Below are positions 1 to 14,434 of a DNA stretch of 64,000 bases, in pieces. The stretch's first letter is position 1; each line of letters opens with the position of its first letter. The notes beneath the pieces are model-generated. The model had not been told where the DNA came from. It was given only the letters and a program-made list of their open reading frames with translations, and did no database searches. The stretch spans positions 3,020,234 through 3,084,233 of the forward strand of contig VWZW01006289.1 of NCBI GenBank assembly GCA_013397115.1, given 5' to 3'. This DNA comes from Edolisoma coerulescens. Lineage: Eukaryota > Chordata > Aves > Passeriformes > Campephagidae. The position numbers and the translations under genes were made by a program.

Positions 1-3000
1 AAATACAGTTTCAACTTGAACCGTAAGTAGGAATTAATGTGCAGTTTTGCAAAATCATACCCTAGGAATGGTAGAGTGCAGGACTCTTTTCAGACAAACA
101 CTATATAGATTTATCAATGCGTTGCTATACTCTTTGAAACTCAGTGCTGCTGTAACATACCAGGCAAAATCCCCTTAGATGTTCAGTTCCTAGATGTTAA
201 GCAAAAGTTTTGCCTTCTTGCCCTGCAGTCTGTGAAGTTCTTCTTTCATACATACATATTTTTCAAAGGGCCATGGCTGAGGCTTACTCCTTACATCAAG
301 GACCGTGTTCTAAACAGGAGCTAACGCCAGTTTTACAAGAAGGCATGAGCAGCCTTGCAACATGCAGATACAGGATAATCAACCCTCATGAAAGTCTGAA
401 ACTGACCTGTAGCTAGGATTGGGAATAAGCTTTTGGTGCCAAATCTTTTATCTCTTTCAAATCTGTGATCATCCTAGCACTTAGTGGTATTTTGTTGGTT
501 TTTTAACAGTTCCTATGGGTTATAAAATGAATATGAAGGATTAAAGGTTTGAAGAAATCTCTAGCCTGCAAAATCTTTAAGAGCATTTGCCACCTAGCAA
601 CAGCCAGGAACGTGTGTTTCCTTCAAACAATCTGCAATTGTGTGATTCAGAAAAAACCTCCACAGTGTTTATAACTGCAATTGTAACTTATGTAGGAAGG
701 AAAAATGCAGCAAAAGGCTCTGGTTACATCACTGACAAAGGATTTCATTACCATAAGAAGTCCCTAACAGGGTGACAAATAATCAAGATTAAAAAGAATG
801 TGTGAGACCAGCAGAAAGGGAAACAATGACGTTCCTATTATAGCTGTGGCCTTTGCAATAAATGATATGTCAGCTTTTTCATTTTGAATTGTGCTGAATA
901 ACTTGGTGATTTTAATTCATCAGCAAATGAATACTTAGATTAGAAGCTATTTTCTTTTCAAATGTGCATTTGCTAACTTAGTCATGCAATAAATACCACA
1001 CTCCTTGAAAAGTGTGATAATATAGATATTGTTTATAGATGTTAATGATTTAAACCACAGATACTCTGTTAGTTTGCTCAGATATGTGAGGAAAGTATGG
1101 AAGTTATATGAGAGGAAGGGTAATTGCAACATGCATGAGCTGGCTGGTTATCAAAATCCCACTGGTCTGCATTTTGTCATGTTAATGAGATAGTAGGGGA
1201 AAATTACACAGATGCTAATGCACAAGGGCTCTATTTAGATGATTATCATGGATAAGTCTTTGCAACATCTAAGAATATACTTTTTTGAGTATCAGTTATC
1301 CCAGTTGCTGTGTTTTCCTCTTTTTTTTTTTTTTTTTTTAATCTCCTTAAAGGAAAGAACCTGGGGATATCTAAAGACACTGCATCTTTCAGACCTGCCT
1401 GACCTGCAAGCCACTGTCATTTGTTAAGGAATTTCACTCATGTGACATTGTTAAATTAACCTGGATCTGTTCTAAATAAAATGAACAGCTTCTAGGCTTA
1501 CATTCGTAGCATTACTTAAAATTCCTCATTAACAGGGTACTAAACCCCACTTTGTTTCAGTGTGTGTTCTTTTTAAAACATGGGTTGTAGTTCCCAGTTA
1601 ACAAACCAACTTAAGCCCAACAAAGACATTACCAATACACATTACTAACAAAATAGTTCCATGCTAAAAGATATTGTTGCTAAAGCCTTACAGGCAGCTG
1701 GTAGGATTCAATTCTGTTTCTGGCAGCAGGAGAGTACATGCTGAAGTATCAGAATTGGAGCAGAAAATTGTAAGTGCAGCTGAAATGGAAGGGGAAGCGG
1801 CAAGCTATTGCCAAGGGAGCACAAGGATTTTTGAAATAAGTACATTCAGTGAGTTTATACTAAATATTAAAAGTTCCAGAAAGCATAATATAAATAACTG
1901 AAAATTTAGAAGCCTCTCTTTTTCAGTCATGCTCAAAGTACTAAAAGCATTTCTTAGAACCTGACATTTGTACTGAATTGCCAGTGCAATATCAGCCATT
2001 TTTGGAAAGCATCATAATATAGACAGGCCCTAATAGGCAAAAGTTTTGAAAGCAAAATGAGGTGTTGCAGTGCAAGGAGAACACTGGCAGAATGGTTTTT
2101 TGCTATACTCACTAACAGCAGTCCTGACCTGGCAACTCTTCCATTGCTGTACTTTGGAGTGGTGCCACATGAGGACTGCATGCTCAGGTATGCTCGGGTC
2201 CCTCTACGTGTTCCTCTAACAGGAACAAATTTGCAGATCACAGGTGGAAAGCGCTTCAAAGTCCAAGCTTTCTTCTTTCACAATTGGTCTATTCTAGCAA
2301 TCAGAATGTGAAATGTAGCTGTGGGCTTTGGGTAAGGAGAAAATAGTTCCCTAATCAAATGCTTCTTTGATCCTGCCATAAAGGATGGCAAAAAATCCTG
2401 CTTCTCTGAAGAGAAGAAAAACCAATCTATAGGAGACAGTTTGTGTTTTCAGAGTTCCAGGATTCATGCCAGCTATTTAGCCTGCAAGTTGCTTCAGGAT
2501 TCTCAAGACCTCATGTTCTGTCTATACCTCTATATACCCATTTTGATTTCTTACAATACTATGTATCTTACCAAGCAGCATAATTAGAAAAATATCACTC
2601 TGTTTTAAAACAGTGTATTTTTTGAAACTTAAAATATCACAGAGTGATATGTAATTGATAATTACATCCTGATGGAATTGCTCTCTACTTTGCCTGTCAT
2701 GCTCAAATACTGGTACACATTGGGTAGGGAATCTCAGCCCTTCCAGCAGGAACTGCGCAACAACTGGTTTTTATCTGCCTTTGTGTCCTTCTCAAAAGTT
2801 ATGATCAAGGTGCCGAGGGGATACAGCAAATTATAATATTCTTTTAGCTCTAGCAGAGCTTCTCCTTGACTTTGAAAGACAGATGATTAAGATTCACATT
2901 TTTTTAAAAATGGGCACAGCAGAAGCAAGACATAAAGTGAAAATCCACCTAGATTAGTGTAGCCTGCTGTACAGGTCACACATGTAGCTTTCATAACCTG

Positions 3001-4426
3001 ATTAAAATCCCTGCTTAGCCAGCTTCAGATCATGGTCTTGAAACTAAATTCCCACTTCCCATCTGCGTGTTTAGCTATGGATGTTTCAAGGTGGTGACTT
3101 TTTTTTAAGAAATCTCAGTCAGGCTTTATCTTCATCTGGATACAAAACAGAAACTGCTGTGTTCCCCACAATTAATTCTTACTTAAATTTAGGGAAAAAA
3201 ATAGATTCAATAGTATATTTTTGTCTTAACATTTTACTAATGTATTTATGATTTACTGTTCTTTTTCTTTCAAAATAGAGTTGGGACTTAAAAGTGTGAT
3301 TTGGAGCAACTCATATTATGTTTAGGAATGTTTCTGCAGGTTTACCTTTCATCCCAAAAAAAGAACGGTAGAGTCCACTTAAAGTTTTAAACCTAACTTT
3401 CTTTTATCCCTCCTAATATTCTTTTCAGTATCTGAAGATGCTTTAAGACACTTTCCCGCAAAGCCTTCATAATGGAAACTGAATTAATACTTTTGACTCC
3501 TAAATCATGCATCATTGTGGTTCTCCCTCTTAAAACTTTCTTTAAAAGAAGTCACATAATAAATATGAGTTTCAGAGGGAGGACAGTGTTCCAAGGGCAC
3601 TTTATAAAAGGCATGACCAGCTGTCCTCAGACAGGGATTTTGTGTATATATGCTGATCCCAACAGACTTAATGTGCATGATGAAACTGTACTATAGCCAT
3701 GCAATTTGAATTAGACTGTTGCTTTTATATCTCTTATCACAACTCCTTTCCAGTTAACATTCTTCTCATTTAAATCCTGAGTTTGTAATCCCTTAGGATA
3801 TTTTTTTCCAAATTTTTACAGATCAAAATATTCATAAGATTAGAATCAGTAGTTTTTCATATTCCTCATTTGAATACAGCAAACCTGCTTACACTTGGTT
3901 CTGTTATACTTGCTCACAATTCTCTAGCAATGAAGAATAAAACCCTATAAATTGTTTTGTTACCTTATACTTCTCCCATTACAATTTCATTGAAGGAAAT
4001 TCTTTGGTGAGAGTCAAAACCTTTCAGACACTGGCCTAAAATTGTTCCAGTGGAAGTCAGCTGTCATCTCCCGAGTCCTCTGGGTCAGGCACAGGTCAAT
4101 AAAAGGCACATCTGTGAATTCCCACTTACATAGCCCAAGCTCTGGTCATCAGAAAAGGCTGTATTCTCTCTTCCTACCACCTGATAGCTTTTCTTACTTA
4201 TCCTCTGTTCAGCACTATGGATGCTCTCAGCTTTTGGCAGACTAATGTGGAAAGATTGCTAGAAGGAATTAGGTGCAGGGAACACACACCTATTGAACCG
4301 TACAATATTTATAGTTGTCATGATTCTATTTTTGTCCTGTCCTAGAGTTGATAGGGAGAGACAGTTTATCCCTATTTACTCATCTCTTTTTACATTTATT
4401 TCCTGTCTGATGTGACGGATGCAAAT
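1..4426. other. Intergenic, nothing identified
   Basis: AT-rich sequence with stop codons dense in all frames. It holds a poly-T run at about 1321-1339 and an inverted repeat at 2592-2650, listed separately. No repeat family or exon is recognised. Confidence 0.5.
2592..2650. repeat. Inverted repeat, 11-bp perfect arms
   Basis: ATATCACTCTG at 2592-2602 is the exact reverse complement of CAGAGTGATAT at 2640-2650. Inside the arms, TTTTAA and TTAAAA could extend the stem across a bulge. A second small palindrome with GTAATT and AATTAC arms follows at 2651-2665. Confidence 0.7.
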
Positions 4427-4460
4427 TGGGAGGGGGAAGGGAGGGAGGGAGGGAGGAAGG
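4427..4460 (+). repeat. (GGGA)n-like simple repeat
   Basis: Purine-rich run containing GAGGGAGGGAGGGAGGAAGG; a low-complexity microsatellite-like tract. Confidence 0.9.
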
Positions 4461-4528
4461 TGAATCCCTTCCCTGCTCTTCGATTATGTGACCCTGAACA
4501 GTACTGATCATCAAGTATCCCAGTAGTT

Positions 4529-4566
4529 GAATTCACCTTCTAATGATGAATTCACCTTCTAATGAT
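4529..4566. repeat. Two perfect 19-bp tandem copies
   Basis: GAATTCACCTTCTAATGAT occurs twice, head to tail, without mismatch. This indicates a recent local duplication and a possible length polymorphism. Confidence 0.95.
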
Positions 4567-7500
4567 GCATATTATTGTTTTTTCCTCTGCTTTTCAGAGA
4601 TACAGACTTCTCTAGTCAAAGATCAATGACAAACTCGGAGAGAGCAGAAGTAGATTTGATCTCAGTAAGAAGGTACTACCTTCTTCTTTTCCTTCCTTGG
4701 CAATTTTCCTTCAGAAGAATCAGTCACTGGTTTTCTGGGGATTTTTTTTTAAGAAATTTTCCTTTGATCCTAAGAATGTACTGAAAGCTGATCCAACCAT
4801 AGTTAGTGTTCTCTTTTCTGGATTATTTATGTGAGGCTGCTGGGAGAATTGGTGTATTCAATTCTCTGGCTTTTACTTTCTATAGATCCCAGCCTTGGAG
4901 AGCATCTTGGAGAGTCAGAAAAAGTAATAAATGGTCTTATTGTTCCACAGGACCTCATTCTACTCTAAAAAAAAAAAAAAGACAGGATTTGCATGGTTTA
5001 GCTGAGTAGGTGTTTTAATGATTTCTAGTTGAGACATGTTGCTGTGTATACTTTTATCCTTTTCCAGTGGATGACAGACAAAATTTTGAAACTGTTAATT
5101 GAAGGGCAACTTAGAAGAGTTTTTTCGGTGGGAAAGCAGGACTGTATTAAGGTCAGTCTTGGAAGAAGACAATGCCAGGAACTATGATCCAAGATAAAAA
5201 GGTTAAGTTTAGGCCACTCTTCAATTTTTTTATCTAAGGTCAAACTCTTATTGTTAATAGCTGCCTCTTTTTGTGCTAAGTCCTGCATTTTAGGTCCCAT
5301 ATGAAAAAATACCAGTACAATCCAACATGGACATTTCAATTCATACTTTTCCAGCCATGCAGCTGTTAAGCACTAACCAGTTCATTCATAACCATTCAAT
5401 CAGAGAAGGAATTCTTCAGCCAACTTTAATATTACATTGTGGAGGAGTTCCATGTTTTCAGAGGGACGTTTAAAATCAAAGCCTGTTGGCAAATGGAGAT
5501 GGCTGAGCCTCCTCTGTTCCACAGCACTAAAGCACAGAGGGCGGGCAAGGCCGGCAGGCTAAGCAGGCTTATTAGACACAGTTTGCTTTTTAGGACAATT
5601 TCTCTAACACATTTTGCTAAACTCTAAGTCGAATATAGGTGGAATCTGTTGCTCCTCTATCATGCAGAGCTAGGAACCTTCAGCTATCACCATTTCTGAC
5701 CTAACACTTAAATACTTGGAGAAAGCTGTTGATCACTAAAACTGAGATTAGAACAGGACTCTGGAACCCTAAAACAAACTAAGCTTGAAGATACTCTATG
5801 AAAATGGATCCCTAATGTTCATAGGCATGTAACACATCTTAGTTCAAAAAAATTAAGGGATACTGGATTCAGTTACAGTATCTATTATAAAACTGGTAGT
5901 TCTTGAAAATTCCTTTGCATTTGAAAGACTCAGGAACCATATATTAGTCATAGTAAGGAAAACCTGAATGAGCAATTACATAAAACTGGAAGGGTCCTTG
6001 CATCTACTTGTGCACCAGTAATATGTTCCAGGCAGCTGTGGTCTCTTGGAGAAGGCTATAAAGAACACTAGTCTTGTTTTCTGACAGCCCATCATATAAT
6101 TTCTAACAGCCTGATGCAACGGATATAATTTCTTTCAATTTCTTTTCCAGTGTAGGCTTTACTGGAAAATGTAAAACAAAGTCTTCTTTAATTTCGTATA
6201 TTGTTTTGTTTGCTATTTGAAAGCCAAAAAAGAGGCTAATATCATTGGTTATAGATTCCCTAGTAATTTCTTTTACTTGGCTGAATACAGAGCTTTCATC
6301 AGATTTCTACAGTGAATGTTTTCCAAAGTAAATTCAGAATTATTTTCAACGAATGTTTCGTAGTGAGACTGAAATTCATTTTATGCAAACATATCACAGA
6401 TGGTACCATTCAAATGAATGAGTGTAGCAAGTAATGCATAAAATTGATTCATCAAATTATTTTAAATACTTATGGGAAGAAAATTGTATCCAACACTATT
6501 TTCAACAGATTTTGTATCCTCTCATTAAAAGATGCCATTCCCACAGACATTTTTAGTTACAGATTAGGAGAGACGTTGTTAAAGAAAAATGTCTTAAAAT
6601 TATGAAGTACAAGCCTGCAGCCTCTAAGCTTGCCTTCCCTATTAATTTTTCCTAAATGTATTTTTAAAAGCCTCTTAACTTGTTTTCTTTCATCAACTAA
6701 TGTGTCTAACCTGTATTACTTCCCTGTAATTATTTTCTATATTTTCCTCTGTAATCATTTTCTGTGTCATTTATCTCAAGGGAATTTGAATGATTGAAAC
6801 AGACTCTATTTTGTCATCATTTTAATGATATAATTTTGATAATTTCTTTATTATTTACCATATAGTTCATGGATCCAGTCATCCAATAACGCACTCTGCA
6901 GTAACCAAAAGTCTCCTGATGAATCTCTGTTCTCAGATTAGTTTGCTGACGTTTGTCACTTTTTCCACAGAATGAAATTCACACATGGTATCTGAAAGAT
7001 TAGCTGGTGCAAAAAGATGGCTGGAGGAGCAGTGTCTGTGGTGCCTCCATCCCCTGCCGCTGCTCTGATAATCAGGAAAGAAGCACATCCGTCACTTTTA
7101 GCAGATGAGCAGTGCTGCTGCCTTCTGAAGTGAGACACCTGAAGGGATCTTACCTGCAAAGGGCTTTTTGCATCCATGTTGTAGGACTGATTCCCATATG
7201 CACTCTCTTCCAGGTACAGCTTATGGCTTCCAGCTTGGTTTTAATAAAAACAGTACTCAGATTCTAAATACTTCTGACTGATTTTAATTTTGTTTATCAA
7301 CAGGTACACTATGTTCAGTTATTATTATCAGGTTAGAAAAGCTGCTAATGCCAGAAATGGTATGAGGTGGCTTTTGTGTATTTTAAATATGTAAATTCAT
7401 GAGTACTTATAAGTGACGCTGCATCCCATACTTTCTAATTAAACTCTTCTTGATAGCATTTCAGTGTTTATGCAGTTCAACTTTTCAGGTACCTTTCATA

Positions 7501-9093
7501 TCCTAATTCTGCCAAAGTATTTTTTTTAACCCTAATGTGAGAAAAATACGGCTTTTGGTTTTAGCAAGAACTGTCGTTAACCAAAATAACACAGTTTGCC
7601 ATTCTTTTCAAACGTATTTCTCAGACTGCAATGTGGTCTGTGCAGTTAAAAATGTGGCAATAAAACAAATAGTCTTATACATTCTTGTACAAGATGTTCC
7701 AAGAATGCAGTCAGAAGAGAAGGAGACAAAGAGGACTGGTGAAGGATAAAACATTGTGCAGGCTCATTTGCAGTTCTACAGTGAATGCCTTTATGTGGCT
7801 GGTGCCTTTCCTTTCCCCTCCTTCTCAAAAGCAAGAGACTTCCAGGAGAGACTGAACTTTAAATTCGTTTTGGCGTTTCTTACTGGGAGGAATTTACTAG
7901 TAGCTACAGCAAAAAGAGTTAGTGATTTAGGACTGACTTTGACATATTTGCTTCCCCTTTAACTCCTTAAAGACAAGACTTTAGTTTTACAACCTAACTA
8001 GCTGGTTTTTCTTCTTTCTCTAGTTTGCAGACTGAGTTAGGGGGATATAAAGAGTTAAATTTACTTGGACTTCCACAGCAAATCTGTAGCTAAGTCATAA
8101 ACAGATGCCTGGGTTCTTCTGTCCTCTCCTCTAACCATGAGACTCACGGTGTGTTTTTGCCAATACATATGTGATAGCTCATGGGTTTTGAACCGGTAGC
8201 ATTCTGGATAGTTAGGAAGCTGCTCAAGTAGAAGCTGAGTCATTGGTGGATTATATTTTTAACTGGTGTCTTCATCTCACCATCCATTCCACCCAGCATC
8301 AGTTTGGCTGTATATTTCCTTGCAGACCATCTATTTGCTTTCACTCCAGTCCTGCTAGGAAGCATTTCTAAGCTGCTCTGCGGTACACCCTGCTACTTAT
8401 GCAAATCCCTTAAGATATTATAATATATTGCTTAAGTGAAGCTAGGAACCGGGGTGCTACATGAGAAGCAGTTAGGATTTGTTTATATCTAGAGAATAAT
8501 TCTGATTATAGAGGCAAAATATGCCAAACACCACATACACACAAAGATAGCAGATGTCTCCTTAACAGGTGTATTTTTTTATAGTAAAGTCTGAGGACGC
8601 TTCAGGTTTACTTTCACACAGACTATTGTTACTATTAATGCAGTGAGAAACTATACCAGCCATAAAATTTGAGAAGTTAGCAGTTCCAAGACATTTAATA
8701 AAGTTTCACAACTACAAAACAGGAGGATCTCTGACGAGTCAGTTCTGGCAGGGTTTTTAATTTGTCAGGCAAATTGGAAAGTTGACTAATATACCAGCTA
8801 CCCTTTTTTTGTGACACGGTGCTAAATGGAAAACCACCTTTCAAACACTGGTATTGTTGAATCTCATGGGGAACCACTCCAATCCGTGTATAACACAATG
8901 AAGAAGCTTTACCACCCTAAGCCAACGGAAACCCAGGGCAGCTACTTTTAACAAAAGGATTTAACTGTTTCTCGCTAAAACAAACCCAGAACATTGGCTT
9001 TCCACCAAGCAATTCAAGCCATGTAAAGCAGAAGCACAGCTAAACTGACCTGGGAACTCTGACTCATGGGGTCAAGCGCCCTCCTTGTTGCAG
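4567..9093. other. Intergenic, nothing identified
   Basis: AT-rich sequence with a poly-A run at about 4967-4980. No recognisable transposon, RNA gene or conserved coding block was found on either strand. Confidence 0.5.
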
Positions 9094-9330
9094 AGGGGAA
9101 GTGGTTTGCACCACCCTTTTTCCTGGCACAGCCCATTTCCTCCTCTCCTGCTGCGGGATGCAACCCAGCCCGCTGACCCATGAGCCCGTGGTGCTTTATG
9201 TACTCTGCCCACCCGAGAGAAAGGACAAGTCAATCCACCAACAGCTCCTTGACATCTTGTACAGGACAGCAGCTACTTGCTCTTCTGCCAGGCATTCAAA
9301 AGGGTTCACAAGAAGGCCTCAAATATTTTT
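9094..9330 (+). other. Weak exon candidate bounded by splice-like sites
   Basis: A strong acceptor-like sequence (CCCTCCTTGTTGCAG) precedes and a GTAAGT donor follows a 237-bp block that is GC-richer than its surroundings. One frame is open through it. The peptide is not recognised, so a noncoding exon or chance is at least as likely as coding. Confidence 0.2.
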
Positions 9331-9821
9331 GTAAGTGTTGACATTTTGGGTGATAAATTCTTTACTTCATAAAATAAAATATTACTAATATGACTAATAC
9401 TTCAGTGGATTTGGTATTACTTTTTGGCACATTACCAGCAATTTCAGCATGGTGAGAACTTCTGTTGTTCAGTTTACCTCAAATACACTCTGTTAAGGGT
9501 TCCAAAGAAGGTGTAACTACTGATTAAATGCATTGAATATGGCTGTGGAGTCTGAGAGTGTGGACTAACTTCCATGTTAGCCTTCCCAAACCTGACCTTC
9601 ACTTCTGGCTTACCGGTCTCCTGCCCACCCACAGAATAAGTTGAATTGAAGGGTACACTCTCAGTTCTGCTGTAATTAAGTTCCAGGAAAAGCATGAGTT
9701 CAGCTACAGATGTGTACTGGTCCTTTGCAGCACAGACTCCACTGTCAGCCCTCCTTCCAGGTCACACAAACTGTATTCAGGTCTGTAGCAGACCTCTTCC
9801 TTTGGTCCTAGTTGGGTAAAT
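9331..9821. other. Intergenic, nothing identified
   Basis: No recognisable feature in this stretch. Confidence 0.5.
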
Positions 9822-9886
9822 TTTGGCACTTGGACTCAATGATCTTTAAGGGGCCCTTCCAACTCAAGATATTCTATGATTCTAAG
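9822..9886 (+). mobile_element. CR1 (or CR1-tailed SINE) 3'-end fragment
   Basis: A short stretch with the terminal CR1 signature: TTGGACTCAATGATCTTTAA, then CCCTTCCAACTC and a terminal ATTCTATGATTCTA octamer repeat. The 5' side is not recognisable, so it is either a strongly truncated CR1 or the tail of a SINE. Confidence 0.75.
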
Positions 9887-12800
9887 TTGCACCACTACCT
9901 CTGCAAATTGCATCCCTCTCTTCTTGTTTTCCTCAAACTTGAAGCACTGGAAAAAATGCTGCAGGTACACCCAGATCCTGTATTTCTGTGGAATACCACT
10001 CTCCTTACAACATAACTGTCCTGCAGCTTCTTACCCAGAAGAAAGGCTACACCTTCTCCCTCCTTCTTCTGCCCTGCTCCTTTAGGTGTCCTCCCAAGTG
10101 AGACTGAGCTTTCTGCTCTCCTATCTGCTGGTTTAGGTACTGAGTAAAACCAGGGACAGATCAAATGGTGATGGTGATCCCCTCCAGCAAATATCTACCC
10201 ATTGCCTGTGCACCTCAGAGCTGGACTACAGCAAAATCCAGTTGTGACTGGGTATCCAACCCACTGACAGACTGAAATTGGTACAAGATGGATGGCTTCA
10301 TTAATTGGGATATTTTACTGTGAAGCAGTGTACTAGTGCTTTCTACTTTGCAACAGCTAGTTGAGGATTATGTTTGGGGATTCAGAAGTGTTGCTTTAGA
10401 TATGTAAATTTCTAACTGGCCCATAACTTATTTCCATGACATGTTTTTTTCTCCTGTACTGTGCTCCCTCTCAACTGTAATGTTCAAGTGAGAGACTTTA
10501 GCTGAAGGATCTCGAGGCAGTGCTCTCTGTGCCTTTGTTATCCGTTTGGAAGGGGATTTCTAAGCATGGGGGAAACTGTTATTTGTTCCATCCTTGGATT
10601 ACAGTTCCTTTCTATCTATGTGTACATACCAAAAGAGTCAACAAGCAGTGAATCAGTTCTTTCATTAACATTCCATTGCTGTTATCTTTACAGAGTGTTG
10701 GTATCAATGACAGTCTCCAAATCTCAGAATTCTATTCCTGTTTCTGTTGTTCCTCAAGGAGGGGAAAATCTCATTCAGTTTTTAAAAAAATTTTTCCAGC
10801 TTATGCATATTGTAGACAGATGATTAAAATTTACCATGGGTATGGCAATGACTTCACAGTTACTGCTTCCCAGCTTAAATTGTAAAACTTATGACTGCTC
10901 CATAAAAATATCTTGTAAGTTTTTCTCTTATGGTGAATTTTTATTATAAACTGCATTATAAATTCAGCATGAACATAAAAGGAAAAATTCATGAAAGTTG
11001 AGCACACTCTAAGCTGAACTTGGCAGCTGCACTGGGTAATATACATGACAGAAAAATGGAAAGAGAAAAATTAATAGGCAGTGGATATGAATATGAAATA
11101 TGTCATAGTTGTTCTAAATCACTAATGTTTAACAAAAGATTCATTCTCCAAAGATAACATTTAAATTATTGGATTTCCATCACTTAATAAAAGTTATAAT
11201 TTCTTTGAATATATTTTAGAAAAAAAAGGAAGTAGAGTAAGGGAAAATTATCAGATTTACTTTCCTGTTAAGCTCCAGTAATGAAACACCTATCTAGAGA
11301 TGCATTTCTTGCTCAGTGTAGTAAAATTGTACATTATTTCTTTTCTTAATAAAAGATATATAGGCCAAAACAAAAAACATTATTTCATTAGGAGATTTCA
11401 AGGGTGTCTGACTTGAATTGAAGCAGCTTAGTTCGAAATCCCCTTCTTTTTCTTTAGCTCCAATTACTCTAAGTCAGGCAGTGTTGTCCCCCCCCCCCCA
11501 CCCTCATTAAACTGATATAGTGCACTTGGGGGCCATGGGCAATGGCACAAGCAACCTGTCTGGGATGCCCGGACTCCTGAGAAGAGTGGGATTACCATGA
11601 GGTACGAAAGGAAGGAGAAAGGACAAGTTAGTTCGAAACCAGGACAAAATTATGGGGTTTTACATTTCTCAACTGAAATTTTCTAATTGAAAATTAATAA
11701 ATCAATATTTTGGTTTTTGGTTATCATCCGTTTTTCATCAGTAGAATTCCCAGGAACTGCAAATTATCAGTTTTAAGAAATACTACTGGAAACTAAAATA
11801 TATGGTGGGCCTCTTAAATACCTCTCACAGGAACAGCTACCTAAGACCTTCCTATCATTTAGACTTCAGCTTTCCAGGTCACAGGGGCACAACAGTGATA
11901 GCTTTCTGAATCACTCAATTGCTAGTGCTGTTTCAGAAAATTTATTTCGGATTTGTGAAAGTTCTGGGTCGTGAGCAGCTAGGCTGGGATGTTGTAAGAA
12001 CTTAGTCTGAGCTAAAATGGCAGGTCACTGTGCAAAGTGGTCCACTAAGATTTAGGCAATCTGAATCCCAGTTTTGTCTTCTGAGGCTTGTCTGTTTTCT
12101 GACTTCCTAAGCCTGTAATTCATTTACAGTGAGATAAATTTCATATCCGTGACTGTGACAGCCAATATGCCTTGTCTACTGGAACGAGCTAGCAGTACTC
12201 CATATAAAGCAGTTCCCCAAGGGGCCCAGAACATTTAGGATCAGTGCCTTGGCAAAGCAGTGCTCTCATTGCTACAAGCAAAAGAATCCCATCACAATAA
12301 TTTTCCTGTTCAGAGTATTTTTCTTTGCAATACAGCTTTCATCGCTTTCTTCATCTTCTCTAAAGGCCTCCCAGTTTCTATATTTTCCTGTGCTGGCATA
12401 GTCAGGACTTTGTTATTCCAGAGCATTTGCATTTTGGTGGGGGGATAGTGCACACTTCTTTTCACAGTGAAGCAGAGCACAGCTCACAATATGGAATAAG
12501 AAAAGCTTTAATAGGTATGGGTAAAATCCTATTCTGAAGAATTTTACCTCTATGCTGTGTGATACTACCTAGTGAGCTCCTGAACCCAAGTTTGATTCAT
12601 CAGGTAAGTTGTTCTGTAAATTTGAGAGGTTAAAATAAACCATGACATTAGGAATGGGCACAGTGTTAGGGCAGAAAAGTTGCCTTCATTTGCATGTTTA
12701 GGAGGGGTTATTGGTTGATTGGTTTAATTTTACACTATTTTTGCCATTCTTCTGTTTGTTAGTGTTCAGTAGCATTTTATTTTCCAGGCATTTTGGACCT

Positions 12801-14434
12801 GGTCACTTCAGTACTTGAAATTTACTGGTGTTTTATCTGAGCATAATTTACTACTGGCAGATTGTTCTTCTTAAGCCCACAAAACAAATTCCACTCACTC
12901 TCAGTGCTCTCATTCCCCTCTATTTTTTACCATGTAAATATTTATGTGGATTTGAAGAGAACCTCAGAACAAAGGATAACAGAGCATGGAGGGGACAGAA
13001 TATGAATTAATCAGACTTTACAGCAGGCAGCTGGGTACTATCTTTTTTTCTGTTTTTTTTCCAAAAATATTTTTTGGTACTAAGATGCTGGAGATGACAC
13101 CAGATATTCAAATTTCCAGAGAATGAGTCCATATTTATTTTTAAAATAGTTTTGGCTGGTCAGATGGCCAAGACTCCTGTAAAGAGGCCAGAAGTTTTAT
13201 TACACTGAATACTTAATCCTAGTTCTCATTTACATTAAACACAAACATCTTGAACTATTTATACTTGGGGAATTAAAGAGTAAATAAACTATCCAAAGAC
13301 AAGATATTCGGAGAGAGGACACAAACACAGATCTCTGGGGATAAGACACTGGGACTCTTAGGAGAAGCACAACTGTTGTCCAAGCACTCACTAATTTATG
13401 GTTTCAGTTAAGTTATCCCTTCCCCTGATCACTGAAACTGCTGAGAGATAAATGGATGATGGAACCATTCAAAGTACCAGGAAAAATAAGCGTGAAATCA
13501 CTCATCACTGGTGAGAGTGCTACTGCTCTTGTCCCAGCCTGATAAACCTGAGGCACATTAACTGGGATGCCTGCAGGAAGTGCTCAGCTAAGAGAATTCC
13601 AGTGGTCCTCCATGTTCATTGCTGCTGACCTGTATTCAGGTTTTCCTTTCAGCTTGAGTAGTCTGAAGGGCTACCGTCCATGAGAATATGGGAAGTGCAA
13701 TATTTATGCAACTGAGTGTTTTAGCTGCACTATACTTTGTGTCCTTGCTGTTTGGTGTTACATCACTGTGGTTGCACTGAACTTAAGCACACAGCCTCCT
13801 CCATGGGAAATTCCAAGTGATTTTAGAAATCTTTCTCAGGATTTAGGAGACTGTGGGTTAAATCCCCCAGACCATGGTACAGTTTTCTTCTAAAACTGGA
13901 AATAGGAATGAAATTGTGATTTTCTCATAGGGCAAACCAGCTTCTGTTAAAGGTTTTGGAAATCGCCCACAAGGTCTATGCAGCAGCTGTTGTGAAGCAG
14001 GGGGAATGGTGGAGAGCTGGGAACTGAGACCAACAGCTGCAGAATTATTTTTTACAGCTGTCTCATGCTCTTTGCCTTGGATATGCATGTTTTGGTTTTG
14101 TGGTATTTGAGAACAGTTTCTTGTGACAAACATAATTTTATGGGTCTGGGGTGGGGTGAGCATCCCTGAGTGACAAGAAGGTTTCCTGCTTTGTTGTGAT
14201 GACCTGCCTGGAGAGCACTTCCACTGGGCTGAGAGAAAACAACACATTTTCTGTGGAAAAATGTGCAAGGGATAGTCATTGAACTTTCTGAAGAGCCCTT
14301 GATAGGTGATGCTGCTGAGGAAGGCTGCAAGGAGACACTGATGGAGCCCATATGACCATTCTGTGTGCCACCTCTAATCTCTTCTCAAAGTAATAGGAAT
14401 GCAATAGTAACTCATTGTGATGGGTATTTGAGGA
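9887..14434. other. Intergenic, nothing identified
   Basis: AT-rich sequence with a 12-base poly-C run at 11488-11499. The 136-codon minus-strand open frame at 13858-14268 has no recognisable homology. Confidence 0.5.

Noticed and set aside
13858..14268. 136-codon minus-strand open frame
   Set aside because: No recognisable domain, no splice or promoter context, and a second overlapping frame is also open; probably chance.
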